This document shows, piece by piece, positions 23,552 to 35,400 of a stretch of 64,000 bases of DNA (its first letter is position 1; each line of letters opens with the position of its first letter). The stretch covers positions 7,294,911-7,358,910 of the forward strand of contig NC_031781.1 in assembly GCF_001522545.3 (NCBI RefSeq), read 5' to 3'. This DNA is from Parus major (lineage: Eukaryota > Chordata > Aves > Passeriformes > Paridae). Made by a program: the position numbers and the translations under genes. The notes beneath the pieces were generated by a model. The model was not told the DNA's origin, did not search any database, and saw only the letters and a program-made list of their open reading frames with translations.

Positions 23552-26500
23552 TAGCACTGAAATGCCCAGGGGAAAAAGGCTGAGTTTACAGTGATGCTCA
23601 AGAGCCAGAGTGGCCACTGAGGGCTATCTGAGTCCCATGGAAATTTAGACACTTCCTCACATCTTTGTGCATTTGTTTAAGTTGCCAATTTGAAAATATT
23701 GCCCTATGTTTATTTCAGTTCAAACCACTCACAGTGAAATTCTTCCAAGCTTTGTAGGATTTGTCTGCCTAAGCAACACAAGTAGTATTTAAAGGATCTT
23801 TCCTGTTGTCACATAAAAATGATTAATATGATCATGTATGTGCAGGAGTGACATTTGCCAACACAATACTCTGATATTCTACTCATAATTTGATTTTAAG
23901 TTCCACAGTAATCACTGTGACATTAAATGATAGTAAAAGTGTTCCAATGGTCATTAAGGAAATGGAAAATACATACACAGATTTTTTTTCCCTGAAATCA
24001 GGCTGCTAAACCTCCTGAGCATGGAATTAAAAGTGAATCCAAACAGTGATTTAAATATTTATATGAGTAAAATCCTGCCTAAGCCGTGTGTTTGTCGTGA
24101 CCACATATTCTACTGCAGTGTCTGTTATAAGCACAGATATAACAGCAGGGTATTTTTTTATAATTAAAAGAGAACACTGGTTGTAAAATACAGCATATAG
24201 ATCAGCAATTATTACTTATGAACAAGGTTTTTTTTTAAGCAAAGTGCAATAATGAAGCATTTCTGTGAGAAAACAAGAATTCATTTTTGACAGGAAACAC
24301 ACAGCATTGTTTTTAAACAAAATTGAACAAAAATGAATTGCTTTTAGTGTTGTTGCTGTGTTCAAATCCTCCCCAAATTACAAAGAAATATCTTCCATTC
24401 TTCAGTATAATGGGAAGATACTCTCTCTAAATGTTCTGGTCCCACAAGCATAGTTTTATCCTGCGTCTTCCGAATTCCATGCTGCTTGACATTTGTTCTG
24501 TTCCCTCTGACACTTTTCAACCTTTGCAGCTGTTTGAAGAAAATAAGGAGCCGTGGATCTGAAAACCAGAGATTTCTGAGTGCTCTCAGGAGGTTCCCTG
24601 CCGTTCTTTGTTGCTGAAACAAATCTTGTAGCAGTGTCAGCAGCCACCAGCTAATGGCAGCAGGGCTGCAGGCCAGGAAGAGGAAAGCAGTTCAGTTCAA
24701 ATGACCAAGAAATGGTGGTGGTGTTTGGGATCCTCAGTCTGAACAACCCATTAGCACTGTGCCCTCTCCTACAGCTGGCTCACCCTCAATCCCATACCAA
24801 ACATGCTGTGTTGAACCAATTTCCTTCAGATTCACTGGGCTGGGTGGAAGTGGCTGCTTATTAGCAGGGAAACCTCACGTCTATGTTCAGTTTATATCCT
24901 GTCCAAAATTTAACAGCAGTGGACAAGGAAATGGATTACCTCTCCTGCATGGAAATACAGAGGCTAAGCTGCTCAACTGTAATATTGATTTCCTTTAACA
25001 GCAGATGCTGTAGTCAAATAGGGGAGAGTAAACAACTTAAAGGTTAGATTTGCTTAGCTGGACAAGGCACATCTCTGGCATGTCTGAAATAAAATTACCT
25101 TAGCTTTGCCTGTTATTGATCCAGCTATGCTAGGAAAGGAAAGGTGAAGCCAACAGCATTTCAGAGACAAGAGGTTAAGCCTTCCACAAACAGATTTTGC
25201 ACTGTATGATTGAGGTATTTGTAGTGAAACAATGACCTGCATTAAGAAGGGAGGACAGTGGCTTACAGAAGTGCATGATCTTCAAGCTGGACTTGGTCTG
25301 TCAGGAGATACAGCAGCCAGGAAGGAAAAAGGGCACAGCTCTGCCTTGGTCCTGCTGTGCCTGTTTTCATCAACATGGGAAATGCTCCAAAATCTCTAAG
25401 GAGACAGAATGCAGAGGCCTCATGGCAAAGGCACCTCCTGCAGCAGAGGATAACCTGCTTCCCTGTATCCTGTCCCACAGGGCACTGCTTGTCCTGGCAT
25501 CCCTGTCCTTTCCTCCATCCCAGAGGTTCAGAGACAGAAAGAGAAAGAAGCACAGAGTGGAGAGAAGGCAGTGCTGCAAGGGTATTGTCAGCTCAGTCCC
25601 TGCTCCTCTACTGTATATATTCTTTCTCCTTACAGAAGAAACTGATTCTTATAATATGAAAAAGAAGTGACATTTGGGAATAAGATTGGAGGTTTTGATT
25701 TGTTTGTTTGAGTTTTTTAAAACACAGTCTGGGGGGGAAATTATAACAATAGAATATATATTATAACTCTTTAAAGACTTTTACGTATACAAATAAAAGG
25801 GAGAGATTCCGATTTAAATTTAAACCAAAAAGAACCAACAAACAAACCAAAAAAATACCCTAACAAATCAGATTTGAATTTAATGTTCTGGCTCTCTAAG
25901 AACAAGTGTTGTAGCTCACACTTAGCTTTAGGTACCACGTTTCACCTTGCTCAGGATGCTTTTCTCTGCAGGATCACTGTCCACCCCTTAGAGAGAAGGA
26001 CCCTCCTGCAGAGGATGGCTCAGATCCCCAAATCTCCTGTCTGAATTACCCTTGAATAGTCTGTGTCTCTGCATGTCCAGAGCTGGAGGTGATCTCCTTT
26101 CTAATGCAGGAACCTGAGTTATATATGCTTTAAGGCAGCAGGTGTGATTGCAGCCCAGCATTTGCACTACAGTGCTGTTGTGATGCTTTCCAAGTTAAAG
26201 GGTGTCTAAGAGAGTTAGAAAGAACTGAAGGAACTGTGGGAAGAATCATTTAGTCACCAGACACACATTAAAAATGTGCTTTCTTACCATGCCTTCAGAA
26301 GAATGACTACCAAATATAATTATGAACACAGCAGTACTTGAAGTCAAAGTCTCTTTCTTTTTAATTGCACAATGAAAAATTAATTTTTAAGGAGCCAATT
26401 AATAAGTATTGCTTTTTGACCAAATATTTTCTACTTCCAATTAAAATATTAAGCTGGGTTATTTTCCCAAATCAATTTGCATTTTATTTGTGCACATGTT

Positions 26501-29500
26501 TTTATATGGACCAAAACCAAAAGCTGTTAAAAAAAAACAGATAGTGTGTGCAGTGTGACAAAATTGTCATGTAACACTGACTCAAAATACAGAGTTCCTT
26601 GCAGACTTAGTCTCTGTCATTATTTTCTATTCATTAACAAAACAGTTTGGCATAACTAGATTTTCTTCCTCCCTCTCTGTCTACCCCTTTCAAGTATTAA
26701 ACTTCTTCCTTCCTCACCTTCCCCACAAAGTCAAGAAACTGTTTGTTTTCAGGTCTGTTTTAAGCTTCCAAACCTGCACATCAAATAAACCAAGCTAGTT
26801 CCTCAGTGGATGAAAGATGGAGAAGAAATTATTAATAAGCTTCTTATTGACTCAATGTAGCTTCAACAGGAACCCAGTTTATTCTGGTTTATATTTGCAG
26901 ATATGTGGAAGCCTATTCCTCTGCTGCCCCTGTCGAATGATGGTGATGATACTGCAGTAAAGGAAAAGAATTTAGATCAAAAGATTTACACTACTTAAAA
27001 CAAAAAGAGCTTTATCCTTTAAATGTGAAATATTTTCCATAATAATAGAGCACTTAAACATAGACTTTCTTTTGATTGTTAAAGCAGCAATGAAGTTCAG
27101 CCAAACCCCTTACTCAGTCCTTGAGAGTTGGTTTCCATTTTACCAAGGAAATGCCAGCTTAAGCCAGCAGGTGTTCAGAACTGGTTATTGTAAGAGAAAC
27201 TTTAGAGACTCACAGTGGATCTCACAAAAAGATAATACCATTTTCCCTACTTTGTCAGAGACTTCATTTCTCACTGCAGCCATGGAAGCTGTTTGCTGGA
27301 GGTTTTTTTCCCTTGCAACAGAACCTTGGCGTACACAGTGAAGTATTTTGGTGGAATGTCTCAGTCTCTGAAAGGCTTTGGTCTGACTGTGTTCACTCAC
27401 CTTTTGTTTTCTCTGAATGTTTGGTTCCTGAGACTTACTGGCATGAATGTTCAAAATGATTTTCAAAGATGCCTATGCATGTCACCATGGGAACTGAAGG
27501 CTGATCTCAAACAGCAGAGCTGCTGCTGGGCTGATTGTGTGCTTTATCCAGTTTGGGCATGGAAGCAGTGCCATGTGAATTATCTGAATAGTCACACAGC
27601 AACTGTGGTGCTTCTGACTGGCACAAACTCCTTTGCCACTGATCTGGTGAGGGTAACAATATCTCATGACTATGAAATGATCTTAAATTACAGGGGCTGA
27701 AAGAAGTATATTTTGTTTGTGCAAACTATTAATAGAAAAGAAAGCTACACTGGATATTTTTTGCCCTTATTTATTTACTCGGCTCAATCTCGGTCTTGAA
27801 ACCTCTGTCTTCACTTGTTGGTATGTTGGCTTTAGAACTTCATTTCCAGATTATATTTGAGAATTGTGTAAGGGGGAACACCCATATAATGCTTGATAGA
27901 AGAAAACATTTTCTTTTAAAAGTATTTTTAGTGGGAGGATGAGAATCCAATTGTTTCACTTTTCAAGATATCAGTTAAGTTGTTATTGTGCATTAAGGAA
28001 AAAAAAATGCTGCAGTGAGCTAAAAGTTTCACTGTTTTATGGTTCTTTATACTAGTCCCATGCTCTGTGGCAGCTACCATAAGATCAGACTATTCACAAA
28101 CTTCTGTACTAGTTAAATAGACTGTAGGTCTGCAAGAATATTCAGTGTTTGGTAAACAGTCAGTGTGATTAGCTGGTACCTATGATATAATTCCTAAGAT
28201 AGAAAAGAGGGTTTTTTACTTAACTAATGTATTGCTCTTTGAATTGCCTTTAATTCATAATTTCCATCAATTAGTGCAGGTACTGCATTCCCTGAATTGA
28301 TGAAGTCAAAAATTATGAAGGCTTGCAGTAATAAAGCAATACAGAAAATTTTGCTAGACCTTGTAGTTTGGCTGTAATTTAATTCAGCATCATAATTCTG
28401 TAGTTGAAACATACTTCTGGATTAAGAGCTTTCATCCCAGCTAGGTGAAGTGATAGGAATTTTTCTTGCCCCCTCTCTAGTTTGAGGAAGGAATAACCTT
28501 ATTATACTGCACAGCCCTCACTCAAAGTGGCTGAAAGAAGAAGCAGAATGGGAAATTGCCCAGCTTTCATGACCTGGCACCTTTAAACCTGGCCCTAGGG
28601 TACATGATTTCCACATGGGGCTCACAAAAAGGGGTACCACAAAAGGGCTTGAAGTTGGGCACACCACAGGTAAAACAAAAGAGTAATTACTCCCTTCTCA
28701 GCAAAAAAAAATCAATCATTTAGCATCCAATTAATTGTTAAAGCACTTTATGCCCATCAGGTTATTTTCTAAGCTAGTTTTAGAGATACAATGAATGTAA
28801 ATGAATGTAAGTTTCAGACAGCACAAAATGCAAATTGTGCCAATTTCTGGCAATAAAAGTAATGGTTTTTTCTATCCCTTACTGTTTGATTTATTCATGG
28901 CTGTTTTGAGAAATTCATGCAGTACAATTTTGGTGCTATTGCCTGCTAAAGATTTTCCCTCCTTTCCTTTTATTGGCCCCACTTCTCCCACACACAAATC
29001 CACAAAGCCACAGATGCTCCATTACAATGATGTCAGTCTTGCTACATGCTCCAGCTGTTTGGTAGGTACATTTATAAAGTTCAGCCTTTTACATTATGCC
29101 ATAAATGTATATTTCATGTATAAACATAAAGTTAACATATTGCAGATCACTCTAAGTGTAATTTTAATGGAGGTTCAGTAAGTTTAAAAAATACTGAAAA
29201 GCATTTAATCTTTCCGTTGGCAACAATTTTATAGTAAGTTTTCCAAATTTTTTTTCTTAGTCTAGGTTTAAATATTCCCTGCCCTCTCTGCTATTTCATC
29301 TTCTGTGATCTTTGGAAAAGCAGGGAGTTATTATAGTAAGACAATATGTATTTTAAAGAAAGATGTCTGAGGAAAAATATGTTTCTCTCCACATCTTCTT
29401 GGTGCTCAAACCCTCACTTAGCATTCTGTACATTTACCAGCAAACCACGCTGCAAAACACCTCATTCTTGGAATTGCCAGATTTCAGTGATATTTGATAT

Positions 29501-30193
29501 GGCCAATACGCTGCTGATAGGATGTATAAATTCTAACAGATTGTTTTAAAATTTCATGAAGAATTTGGTATGAGCCTTAAGCCATTCTTTGTACTGTGTC
29601 CTGGGTTTCAAGGGAAAGGTTAAACAGTGTCTATTTGGCTCTGCCTTTTGCCCCTCTTCTCTTTGGTATGTGCTCAAGGGCTCAGCTCACTGAAACTGTG
29701 CATCATTGACTGGTGCCCAGAGGAGCCTTCCCTGGTCTCCCCTGGGTGATTTCCTTCTTAGAAAAAATGTCTTAATTTATTTGCTCTCCCTTTGAGTTGC
29801 CTACTTTGTCTTCATTTGAATGTGGTGCTGAGTTATCACCATATTTATACCAGAGAGTCATTATTCTAAAATAAATTGCTTTGGAAGATTTTTGAGGGCT
29901 AATCTCTGTTTTGTTGGCTCAGTAATAAAATGGCTCTCAAGAGGACAGATGAAAGCTGAGAGCAGGAGTTGCTGTTGCTTCAGGAGAGACCCAGAGTGCA
30001 CAAAGGCCGTAATAAAACTGTAGAGACCCAGTTTGGGACTGTGAGCTACCAGTGTGTGACTGCAGAAGAACCTTCATTGCAGTCTGCTCCATTCCAGACT
30101 GCAAATACATAAAAGTCTGATAAACTCCTAACAACAGCCACTGGTTCAGAAATGCTGATAATGTCACCATTATGTTTTCTTTTTAATTTTCAG

Positions 30194-30306
30194 GTCTTTT
30201 GTTATCCAGCAGATCCCAAGTAGCAACCTCTTCATGGTGGTGGTAGATAATGAATGCTTCTGTGATTCTATCCCACCAATTACCATGGCACCTATAGAAA
30301 TAAGGT
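30194..30306 (+). CDS. CACNA2D3: CACNA2D3 coding exon: ITMAPIEI segment, ends at a U12-type donor
   Basis: A 113-nt exon. Its first G completes Lys from the previous exon. It encodes SFVIQQIPSSNLFMVVVD, then NECFCDSIPPITMAPIEIR and the first T of a Tyr codon. The end is placed at 30306, after AGGT, because the sequence that follows, ATATCCTTTT, is a match to the U12-type 5' splice site. Ending at 30304 before GT would follow GT-AG rules but would spoil the RYNES junction. The stretch DNECFCDS varies from the human DSSCLCES that I remember but keeps both Cys. The acceptor TTAATTTTCAG is ordinary. Confidence 0.94.
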
Positions 30307-31082
30307 ATATCCTTTTATTTACAAACTGGTCAGAAAGAGATTCGAGATGCAAATATTGAAAAACATCTTTTCATGTAAAACTTGCATTGCATGACATCAT
30401 CACCCATTATATGTGCTGTTTGGAATTAAGCCATCTTGGGGATATGTCCTCACTATTTTTTCAATGAGAATTCACTTTTGTTTTTCTTTTTTGAACAGCC
30501 ATTATATGGATCTTATGCTGCATAAGGTCATGGTCCTCTTTAGACAGCTGAACATCTTTCAGATTAACCACTAAGTATGTAATTTTCTTATAAGGATGAA
30601 CCTCATTATATTGGAACATATAGATCTCCTTCTAATACAGATATCTCTTTATTCATGGTCTGACTGGACCATTGAAAATGTTTCAGAATCCTGCTTTCCA
30701 AAATTACAAAAATCTAGCAAAAAAATATATCACTTGGTTTTTGGTTGCCCCACTTCCTATTTTTTGCTGTTCTGTAGTTCAGGTAGTTCAGGATTAGTTT
30801 TTCCCATAAATTGGGATTTGTCAAAAGCAGCCTGCAGTGTGTTTTTATTGCAGAATTATGGAAAGACATGTCAGCAATGAATGTGCACATGAGCTGTTGA
30901 AAACACAGATCACAGAGAGGAAATCACTAGAATCACTTTCATTTTCTTGTGCTGACCACACATATCACCTTGGGGTTTTAATGGAGAGGAAGAAAGGAGC
31001 TGAAAGGTTTTCATTGTATCAATTTCAAAACACTCCCATGAGAATGCAATGCTCAGAGCATCTCTCCTTAACTGCCTTGTAC
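30307..31082 (+). other. CACNA2D3: U12-type (AT-AC) intron in CACNA2D3
   Basis: A 776-nt intron with minor-spliceosome signals. The 5' end reads ATATCCTTTT, matching the U12 donor consensus RTATCCTTT. TCCTTAAC at 31065-31072 matches the branch-point consensus TTCCTTRAY except for its first base, and the branch adenosine lies 11-12 nt from the 3' end, within the tight window U12 introns need. The intron ends in AC at 31081-31082. No polypyrimidine tract with a nearby AG exists at that junction. Joining 30306 to 31083 gives AGG TAT AAT GAA, Arg-Tyr-Asn-Glu, matching the family. The intron holds no other feature. Splicing would depend on U11/U12 and U4atac/U6atac snRNPs. Confidence 0.92.
31065..31072 (+). 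promoter_or_regulatory. CACNA2D3: U12 branch-point site
   Basis: TCCTTAAC, preceded by C, is one base short of the full U12 branch-point consensus TTCCTTAAC. It is 10 bases upstream of the terminal AC dinucleotide. Together with the ATATCCTTTT donor it defines the minor-class intron. Confidence 0.9.
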
Positions 31083-31165
31083 ATAATGAATCCCTCAAAT
31101 GTGAACGATTAAAATCTCAGAAGATAAGAAGACGCCCAGAATCTTGTCATGGATTTCACCCTGAA
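31083..31165 (+). CDS. CACNA2D3: CACNA2D3 coding exon: [13 protein letters not shown] segment
   Basis: An 83-nt exon. Its first two bases (AT) join T of the previous exon to make Tyr. It then encodes [12 protein letters not shown] and [15 protein letters not shown] and ends at a codon boundary before GTGAGT. N-E-S is an N-glycosylation sequon. The basic run KIRRRP and two Cys (KCER, SCHG) are conserved in the subunit as I remember it; SQK replaces AQK. The upstream limit follows from the U12 acceptor: a GT-AG reading would begin at 31057 and add ASLLNCLVH, which no family member I know has. Confidence 0.94.
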
Positions 31166-31995
31166 GTGAGTTTCTACTTTTCCTTTCTTTTTGACTCTGG
31201 TAAATTTTTTATTTCTTTAAAAATTATTAATAGGAAAACTATCTTCCAAGACAAAATGTTGGGAAATATTCAGAAGACTCAGTAGTCGGGGAAGTGAGGG
31301 ATATTGTAAGTGCTACAAGTCATTTTGTGCTCACACAGACAATGTCTTGAGCTGCTGCTTTTGCAGACTGGTTTGTACATGTCAGAGAACGTGGTAGGAT
31401 GTGAGCACTGGCAGCCAGGAATATCTGAGAACCTTGTCTCAAGCAGTGACCACAGAATTCCTTGTTAGAGATGGCTGGGAACTTGGTGCTCTTAAGGTTT
31501 GCCTCAGTAATTAACTTCAGCATCACCCCTGTCATGCTGTAGGCATTATGCTCACACGTGATGTGGTTTGGGAGGGACAGTGACCCCTCCAGTACACGTA
31601 TTTACTGCTCTGTGTTCTGCATAACACTGTCACACTGTGCCAGGGAGAGCTATAGAGACCAGGAGGTGGTTACAGTGGCTTGTACAGAACAGGTTCATAG
31701 ACATCCTTTTTATTCTGGAGTAACTTTCTTTTCTGCCTCTGATGGTGCAATGCAATGTAGGAAAAGACCTGAAATATAAAGTGGAGGGGAGGGTGTAGTG
31801 CTTGTTGTTTCATTCTACAACCTAAACTTGTTCAACTCAAAACATGTACTTGTATTACCTCCCAAGTATATTAATTTATGGGCTTTGTTGTTTGCAGCAG
31901 TGCTCTTATGCTTATGTTTGATAAAAAATCATGTGTCATAATTGATTATAGTGGCTTGTATTTATTTTCCTTTGTTGTTGTTTTATTTTCTTTAG
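31166..31995 (+). other. CACNA2D3: CACNA2D3 last intron, 0.8 kb
   Basis: An ordinary GT-AG intron with donor GTGAGTTTCT and acceptor TTATTTTCTTTAG. I see nothing else in it. It contrasts with the U12-type intron immediately before it. Confidence 0.92.
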
Positions 31996-32088
31996 GAAAA
32001 TGCAAGAGAATGTGGTGGTGTCTCAGGCCTTAGTGCTAAACCTTCTCTTGTTCTTCTTCCTCTGCTATTGAAGATTTTCTCCAGGTGA
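31996..32088 (+). CDS. CACNA2D3: CACNA2D3 last coding exon: GPI-signal tail and stop
   Basis: Thirty codons followed by TGA at 32086-32088. The exon begins ENARECGGVSGLS, then a short spacer, then the hydrophobic run PSLVLLPLLLKIFSR. Alpha-2/delta subunits are reported to be GPI-anchored. The layout here (Cys-Gly-Gly, a spacer of about 10 residues, a hydrophobic C-terminus of about 12) fits an omega site at the small residues after Cys, with the tail cleaved in the ER. The human tail I remember ends LLLMLFSR; here Lys replaces Met inside the hydrophobic run (AAG against ATG). The length and the FSR end match the family. Confidence 0.95.
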   Translation, partial: ENARECGGVSGLSAKPSLVLLPLLLKIFSR

Positions 32089-32405
32089 CATTGACTGATG
32101 TGTTCAACTGGCATGCTAAAACATGGATAAACTGTGAACTGAGAAATGGTGCAACATAGAGGACGTGAAATATAGTCAGAACATCAGCATTTCATGATTT
32201 TAAACTGTTGGTGATATAAATTCTTAAAGATATGTTGAAGAAAGATTTATCTTTTTACTTTGCAAGTCATGCAGATGTGAATTTGGCATATGGCAGTCAT
32301 GATTCATCAAAAAAGGACTTGGTAGATAGAGGTGATCATTGCTTTGTCCCATTGAAAACAATTTAAACTGTGTACTTTTTTCAATAAAGTATATTAAAAT
32401 CACAG
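32089..32405 (+). other. CACNA2D3: CACNA2D3 3' UTR (approximate)
   Basis: AT-rich sequence without a continuing frame, running from the stop to the first strong poly(A) signal and an assumed cleavage site about 15-20 bases past it. A longer form ending after the second signal cluster near 32466 is also possible. Confidence 0.65.
32383..32388 (+). terminator. CACNA2D3: Poly(A) signal AATAAA for CACNA2D3
   Basis: A canonical AATAAA in TTTTTTCAATAAAGTATATT, 295 bases after the stop codon. U/GU-containing sequence follows. It is the first canonical signal after the stop and the likeliest 3' end. Confidence 0.7.
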
Positions 32406-32465
32406 TTTCAGAGTGTATTTTAAGTATGCTAATATATTTGTTCAAATAATGAATGATGGGAAGAA

Positions 32466-32476
32466 AATAAAATAAA
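32466..32476 (+). terminator. CACNA2D3: Second AATAAA cluster
   Basis: Two AATAAA hexamers overlapping by one base in AAAATAAAATAAATGG, about 80 bases past the first signal. It could serve as an alternative distal poly(A) site. Confidence 0.45.
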
Positions 32477-35400
32477 TGGATGATATTTTATTATGCTTCT
32501 AGCCTCTTTCTGAAAAAACTCAGAGAAAAAAATGGGGACTTGGATTTTACAAGGAGGCAGAATAGCTTTCAGTCACAAGTTAAGGAAACACCTGTGTGTA
32601 TGAAACTGGACAGGTATGTTGCTGAATTATAGAGCAGGTTTGGTTTCTGGAAATAGCTATAAAATATCTTACCTGCATTTGTAAAATGAGTCAAAGCCTT
32701 ACTAAAGCCTTGGTTCTGACTTAGGCAAGCTTTGGGTCAAATCGGTTGATTTGGCTGCAGATGGCAAAAAAATCAAATTCTTTTCAAGTAAAAGAATAGA
32801 AAGCTGTGTAGAATAGGCCATATCAAAGGGTGACAGTGCTCTGCCCTCCAGATCTCATGTCAGACAGAAGTTCATTATGAGGAAAGTGATAAGCAGAGAA
32901 AGTCTGAATTGCAACACATCGATGTCAGCAGAACCCATTATTGGTTTTCCTTGAGTGTCTCTGTTGGTAGGCAAAGATCTAGACCAGAATGGTTTTATTC
33001 CAGGCCTTACATTCTTCTTTGTAAGGGAAATGAGGTAATAAAGATGAGCATTTTCCTTTTGCAATTGGCAGCAAAGTCCCTGCTGTGGATTGTTTGCTGA
33101 AGATCTTTGATCTATGATAGTCTCAGTTTGTCTTTGGAGTTTTATACAAAGTGGAATGCTATCAAAGGGTAACCTGTCCTCCTGACAATATAATACATGA
33201 AATGCAAAATAAAATGCCACTGTTTGAAATCTGGTGCTTGGAGACTGCAGTTTTCTGATTTCTGTGTAAGTTTGCTTTCAGCCTTGGATAAATGCTAAGC
33301 AGATTTGCTGTGTATCTTGGTTGGTAACAGGGAGCTAGGCCACTGAGAGGGGCTTTGTTTTAAAGAATACTATCCACCTTGTAAGGGGAAGAACTAGTAA
33401 AAAAAATTTCCACTCCAATGCTTTAATGGGTTTAAATGCACTGGTACTCCCTCTGATTCTGAAACCATACAGGTCTTTGTACTCATAAATTTCTTTTCCA
33501 CATGTTTTTGGTTTTTTTTTTTTGGAGTGTCTTCCTACAGACTTCTCTGTCCTTGCTTATGGGTCTCAAAATTTCTCACTATGGAATAATTTTCCATCTG
33601 ACATTCAGTCAAATTGTTGTCCTAGTGACATGCTCTGTTTACTAAGCAAATTGGGAACCCAAGGCATTTTCTCTGCTTGGGCTGACATGGATATCCTGCT
33701 GTTCTTTGCATGGTTTTTCTCTGAGCTCCATTCCCCCTTACCATCCTTCATTCTCACAAAAAATTAATGTCAATTCTATATAAATAAACTATTTTAGTTT
33801 CTGATTCTCCATCTGAGTTTCCAGAATTCATGGCACTGCAGCCTCATAACACTTTTGTATATGTGATTACATTCTTCTGTAATGATATTTAATGGATATA
33901 GCCAACACAATGCAGGTGATTATCCACGTTAGTAGAAAGTGGAAAAAAAATCTTCCTTTTTAGAGCTATTGAAAAGCTCTGCACACAACTGTCTGATGAG
34001 TTAATCATCATTGCTTACAAAGAAAGGAAATACATCAATGGAGAAAGTTTATTTCTACAGAGCCTAGGTGAAAATCCATAAGAATAATTCATTGTTCATT
34101 TTGGAAAGGGGTGGGTGGTTTTTTAATTGCAAAGGAGCCAGGGAGTGACAAGAGAGATTAAAGTATGACAGTCTAAATTAATATTGAGAAAGAGATTAAA
34201 ATATGGGTATGTAAATGAATATTGCTCAGAGAAATGTGACAATTCATTTTCATACACAAACACAAAGTTATGAAGGCAGAATGCATTGGTGTACCCAAAC
34301 AAGTCACTGTGTGGAACAGAGCAATCCAAACCAATTGCTAAGTGTAAAAACATTTTTATGAGTTACCATTTCTCATATTGAAGCCATCTTTTTAATTTTG
34401 TATCTATTCCTTAGAAGTTTCTGGTGCAGTGTGGGTCCAGGTTGATAAAGCCAGTCAGGAAAAATGGACACAAGGCCAAGGGACTGCAGGGTGTGAGTGT
34501 GCACCAGGCAGTCCCTTCCCACAGGGAATGGCCACAGCAGGAACAGCCTGGGCTGAACACAGAAATGATGGCCATGAGTTTCATGGGACAGAGCTCTCTG
34601 ACAGGGGCTGGTTGAAACACATTTCCAGAGAAGCTGATTTCATGGTAATGCTGTTCCTGACTGTGCTTGAGTTTGCTGACCTCTGTGCCATTAGCTCTGA
34701 AGGTGTGAAGATGTCATGCCATGAAGTGGGTCTGTGCTGTCATTCCATAGCCTGTGGCAGGCCATAGCAGGTTATGGAATTTAATTCCATTACCTCACTA
34801 ATCTGAGATGTTATTCCTCTGAAATACTAAATTATTATGCAAGATCTAATGCAAAGCCAATTGCAGTAAATAGCAAAACAAATATGTGTCCATGTGTATA
34901 CATACAACAGCATATGTGTGAGCTACATATATCTACATATATTTTTAATAAATGGGAAATTCAGACATTTTCTGTGTCTTTTATCTCCCTGAATCTGAGG
35001 ACAAATCCAAGGAGAGCTGGGACAACTGTACAATCATTTTCTGCACAGCAAGAGGCAGAGCTAAAAGCTTTAGCTTTTGCAGGGCTCGGATCTTTTTTCT
35101 TCTTTACTCTCTTTGCTAATGGCATTGATTTGCAACTTATTAGCCCCAGCTGCCTCCTCTTCCTTTAATCTTGATAAAGTAAAAGCTGTCTGGGGGCTCA
35201 GGGCTGGCCATGGACACACCATTTTCTAATAGTTTTGTGTGGGAAAACTGTCCATAACTGTCAGTGCTGCAAACACTCCTTTAAAATCCTGTAAGCCAGA
35301 GAGCCCCAGGCAGGTTTCCACAGCTGTGCTATCTCCTCTCATTGTTTTTGTGACACTGAGACTGCCTGACCCACTGTGTTTTGCTGCCAGGGCCAGCTCT

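Larger units (their letters stand above)
14673..30193 (+). other. CACNA2D3: CACNA2D3 intron, 15.5 kb, largest in the window
   Basis: A GT-AG intron with donor GTAAGCCC and acceptor CTTTTTAATTTTCAG. It holds a CR1 LINE 3' end at 16038-16205, a perfect 19-bp tandem duplication near 21193-21230, a T15 run at 23412-23426 and an A13 run at 23539-23551. Open frames near 25275-25670, 27293-27700 and 28801-29181 show no family resemblance and I treat them as chance. A slightly GC-richer patch lies near 20020-20140. I see no convincing internal exon or RNA gene. Confidence 0.88.
1..32405 (+). other. CACNA2D3: 3' part of the CACNA2D3 gene
   Basis: Gene-level entry. The span covers the last seven coding exons, their introns and the 3' UTR of the calcium channel alpha-2/delta-3 subunit gene; the gene begins upstream of the window. 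The protein is an extracellular, membrane-anchored auxiliary subunit that promotes surface expression of Cav1/Cav2 channels and modulates their gating. Seen directly: exons with matching splice phases whose 586 nt translate without a stop until the TGA at 32086. The peptide matches the C-terminal part of alpha-2/delta-3 as I remember it, for example LYDYQAMC, WIMTELV, LEPCDTEYPAF, ITMAPIEI and [13 protein letters not shown]. These strings fit paralogue 3 better than 1, 2 or 4. Exon identity and order are very secure. The 3' end is taken from a poly(A) signal and is approximate. Confidence 0.96.

Noticed and set aside
25275..25670. 131-codon open frame, with overlapping frames on both strands
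   Set aside because: It lies in a slightly GC-richer intron patch where stops are rarer in all frames. No family resemblance, no splice context.
27293..27700. 135-codon open frame, longest ATG-initiated frame in the window
   Set aside because: It sits in the large CACNA2D3 intron, with no recognisable domain and no flanking splice sites in phase. Its length is near that of several other random frames here.
28801..29181. 126-codon open frame
   Set aside because: Composition is that of translated AT-rich intron, with no motif or context.
32855..33220. 121-codon minus-strand open frame just after CACNA2D3
   Set aside because: No family match, no poly(A) or splice context; treated as chance.
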